A DNA stretch of 64,000 nucleotides, taken from NCBI RefSeq assembly GCF_003097135.1, contig NZ_QEQL01000001.1, positions 1,178,001 through 1,242,000 of the forward strand, given 5' to 3'. The notes beneath the pieces are model-generated. The model saw only the letters and a program-made list of their open reading frames with translations, had not been told where the DNA came from and did not search any database. Positions 63,021 through 64,000 of the stretch are shown in pieces (the stretch's first letter is position 1; every line of letters starts with the position of its first letter). Position numbers and translations under genes: made by a program. The stretch is from Pseudomonas sp. URIL14HWK12:I12. GTDB lineage: Bacteria > Pseudomonadota > Gammaproteobacteria > Pseudomonadales > Pseudomonadaceae.

Positions 63021-64000
63021 TTAGCCCAGGTTGTCCTGAATCACACTCAACACACGGCGTGCGACGTCTGCCGGAGCGACGGTGTTGATGTTTTTCTCGA
63101 CCGTGACCTCGACGCCGTCGCCTACCTTGCTCAAGCGCACCTGATAGCGCTCTGCGCGGGCTTCGAGCTCTTCCTTGCTCGGCGTGTGGCCGAACAGGCG
63201 CCCGAAGAAGCCAGGCTTGTTGTCTTCAGGGTTGCCCGGTTTTTCCGCCAGGTTGATGTAGTACAGGCCCAGGCTGCGGTTGACGTCCTCGACGCGCCAC
63301 TGGCCGTGGTCGAGCGCGCGGCCCACGCTGCTCCAGGCGCGATCGAGGTCGGCGCCGACGGTGAGCACCGGGTTGCCGCTGCCGTCTTCGCTCAGGCTCA
63401 CACGGCTGGGGGCGTCGTAGTCGCGCGCGGCCACCAGCGAGACCGACCCGCCCTTCTCGGCGTCGCGGGTGAGGCTGGCGAGCATTTGGTCGACCAGCGC
63501 TGCGTCCATGCCATTGGCCGCGGGGCGCGACGGGAAGGCCACGTCGGCGCTGCTGCCCGCTGGGCGCTCAACGCTGGAGAGGTAGATTTCGCTGCTGTTG
63601 CGTGCCACACCTGGCTCGATGCGCACATGCACCCGCACTTCGTCGGATGGGTTCTGTGCCGAGCCTTTCAAGCGCTCGGCCAGTGCCCCGGCCAATTGAT
63701 CGAGCGGCTGCCAGGCGGTGGAGAATTCACCGGTGGTCGGGCGGTCGTCAACGATCCGGAAACCATTGTTTTCGAAGAACTGATGCGCCACTGGCCAGGC
63801 TTCGGCCGGCGGGGTCTGGGCCAGGATCCAGCTGGAGCCAGCACTGCGCTGCAGGGTGTAGGTGCTGCTGTCGGCGACGGCTTCGAGGCGCTGCGGGCGC
63901 GGCACCGAGAAGCTTTTGTCGGCGTTGCTGTCGGCAACGTTGCGCGGGATCGGCAGCAGTGGGTCCAGGCGCTTGGTCGCCTGGATGTCCGCAGGGACCT
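63021..64000 (-). CDS. bamC: Outer-membrane assembly lipoprotein BamC, C-terminal part (cut by window edge)
   Basis: The frame is open to the right end of the window, giving about 325 residues without the N-terminal signal peptide. BamC is a lipoprotein of the BAM complex that inserts beta-barrel proteins. Family-like parts are DPLLPIPRNVADSNADK, the first helix-grip domain around SSWILAQTPPAEAWPVAHQF, and the second around DLDRAWSSVGRALDHGQWRVEDVNRSLGLYYI, ending ARRVLSVIQDNLG. The extended N-terminal binding segment is visible only in part. It directly precedes the MBL gene. Confidence 0.9.
   Translation of the reverse strand, partial: VPADIQATKRLDPLLPIPRNVADSNADKSFSVPRPQRLEAVADSSTYTLQRSAGSSWILAQTPPAEAWPVAHQFFENNGFRIVDDRPTTGEFSTAWQPLDQLAGALAERLKGSAQNPSDEVRVHVRIEPGVARNSSEIYLSSVERPAGSSADVAFPSRPAANGMDAALVDQMLASLTRDAEKGGSVSLVAARDYDAPSRVSLSEDGSGNPVLTVGADLDRAWSSVGRALDHGQWRVEDVNRSLGLYYINLAEKPGNPEDNKPGFFGRLFGHTPSKEELEARAERYQVRLSKVGDGVEVTVEKNINTVAPADVARRVLSVIQDNLG

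Overview
The window looks like a GC-rich Pseudomonas chromosome, most likely of the P. putida/P. fluorescens lineage. The evidence is the gene set and order: kdpFABC-kdpD, a cobalamin-independent metE, and the core block bamC - MBL hydrolase - purC - tRNA-Ser(CGA). Between these core anchors lies about 50 kb of catabolic, transport and regulatory genes arranged as small modules around local regulators. No complete mobile element, rRNA or CRISPR array was seen.

Layout. 1-6222: kdpD (cut by the window edge), kdpC, kdpB, kdpA and the 29-codon kdpF, all on the minus strand. 6499-8790: metE with a MetR-type box. 8864-23162: an IclR regulator followed by a large catabolic locus. It holds a D-isomer hydroxyacid dehydrogenase, MFS transporters, two amidohydrolases, an RraA-like aldolase, an ABC importer, a chemoreceptor and an SMP-30 lactonase. 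Four promoters in this locus share the same 13-bp near-palindrome, so it looks like one regulon. 23415-26991: a DUF305 protein, a YVTN beta-propeller protein whose signal peptide is broken by a 2-base shift, a methyltransferase and a UPF0317 protein.

27077-35494: a MarR-controlled acyl-CoA module (MFS; nitronate monooxygenase-like protein, crotonase, CaiB transferase, crotonase, acyl-CoA ligase; MarR; HMG-CoA lyase-like protein). Three copies of TTGA-N5-TCAA mark its promoters. 35509-43609: assorted oxidoreductases, an AraC and a LysR regulator, a lipoprotein MBL hydrolase, a SnoaL-like protein and a GST. 43792-47710: a tandem Asp/Glu racemase-family protein translationally coupled to a dicarboxylate/amino-acid symporter, next to a LysR regulator. 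47807-49789: LysR, a DsbA-family protein and a truncated flavodoxin-type reductase. 49772-55175: a MocR regulator with a strong palindromic operator, then an M20 deacylase, an MmgE/PrpD protein and an MFS transporter. 55528-57260: a GFA protein, a LysR regulator and a truncated oxidoreductase ending at an IS66 transposase remnant.

57253-61230: an AT-richer accessory stretch beside tRNA-Ser(CGA). It carries a small DUF7660-like protein, a ComEC-like metallo-beta-lactamase protein and a SEFIR-domain protein whose natural start is followed by an in-frame TAA. This is the most defence-like part of the window. 61231-64000: tRNA-Ser, purC, an MBL hydrolase and the 3' part of bamC. The most original signals are the two predicted regulons (IclR and MarR), the MBL/SEFIR stretch with its nonsense codon, the half-degenerate racemase, and an HMG-CoA lyase homologue with His in place of the family Cys.
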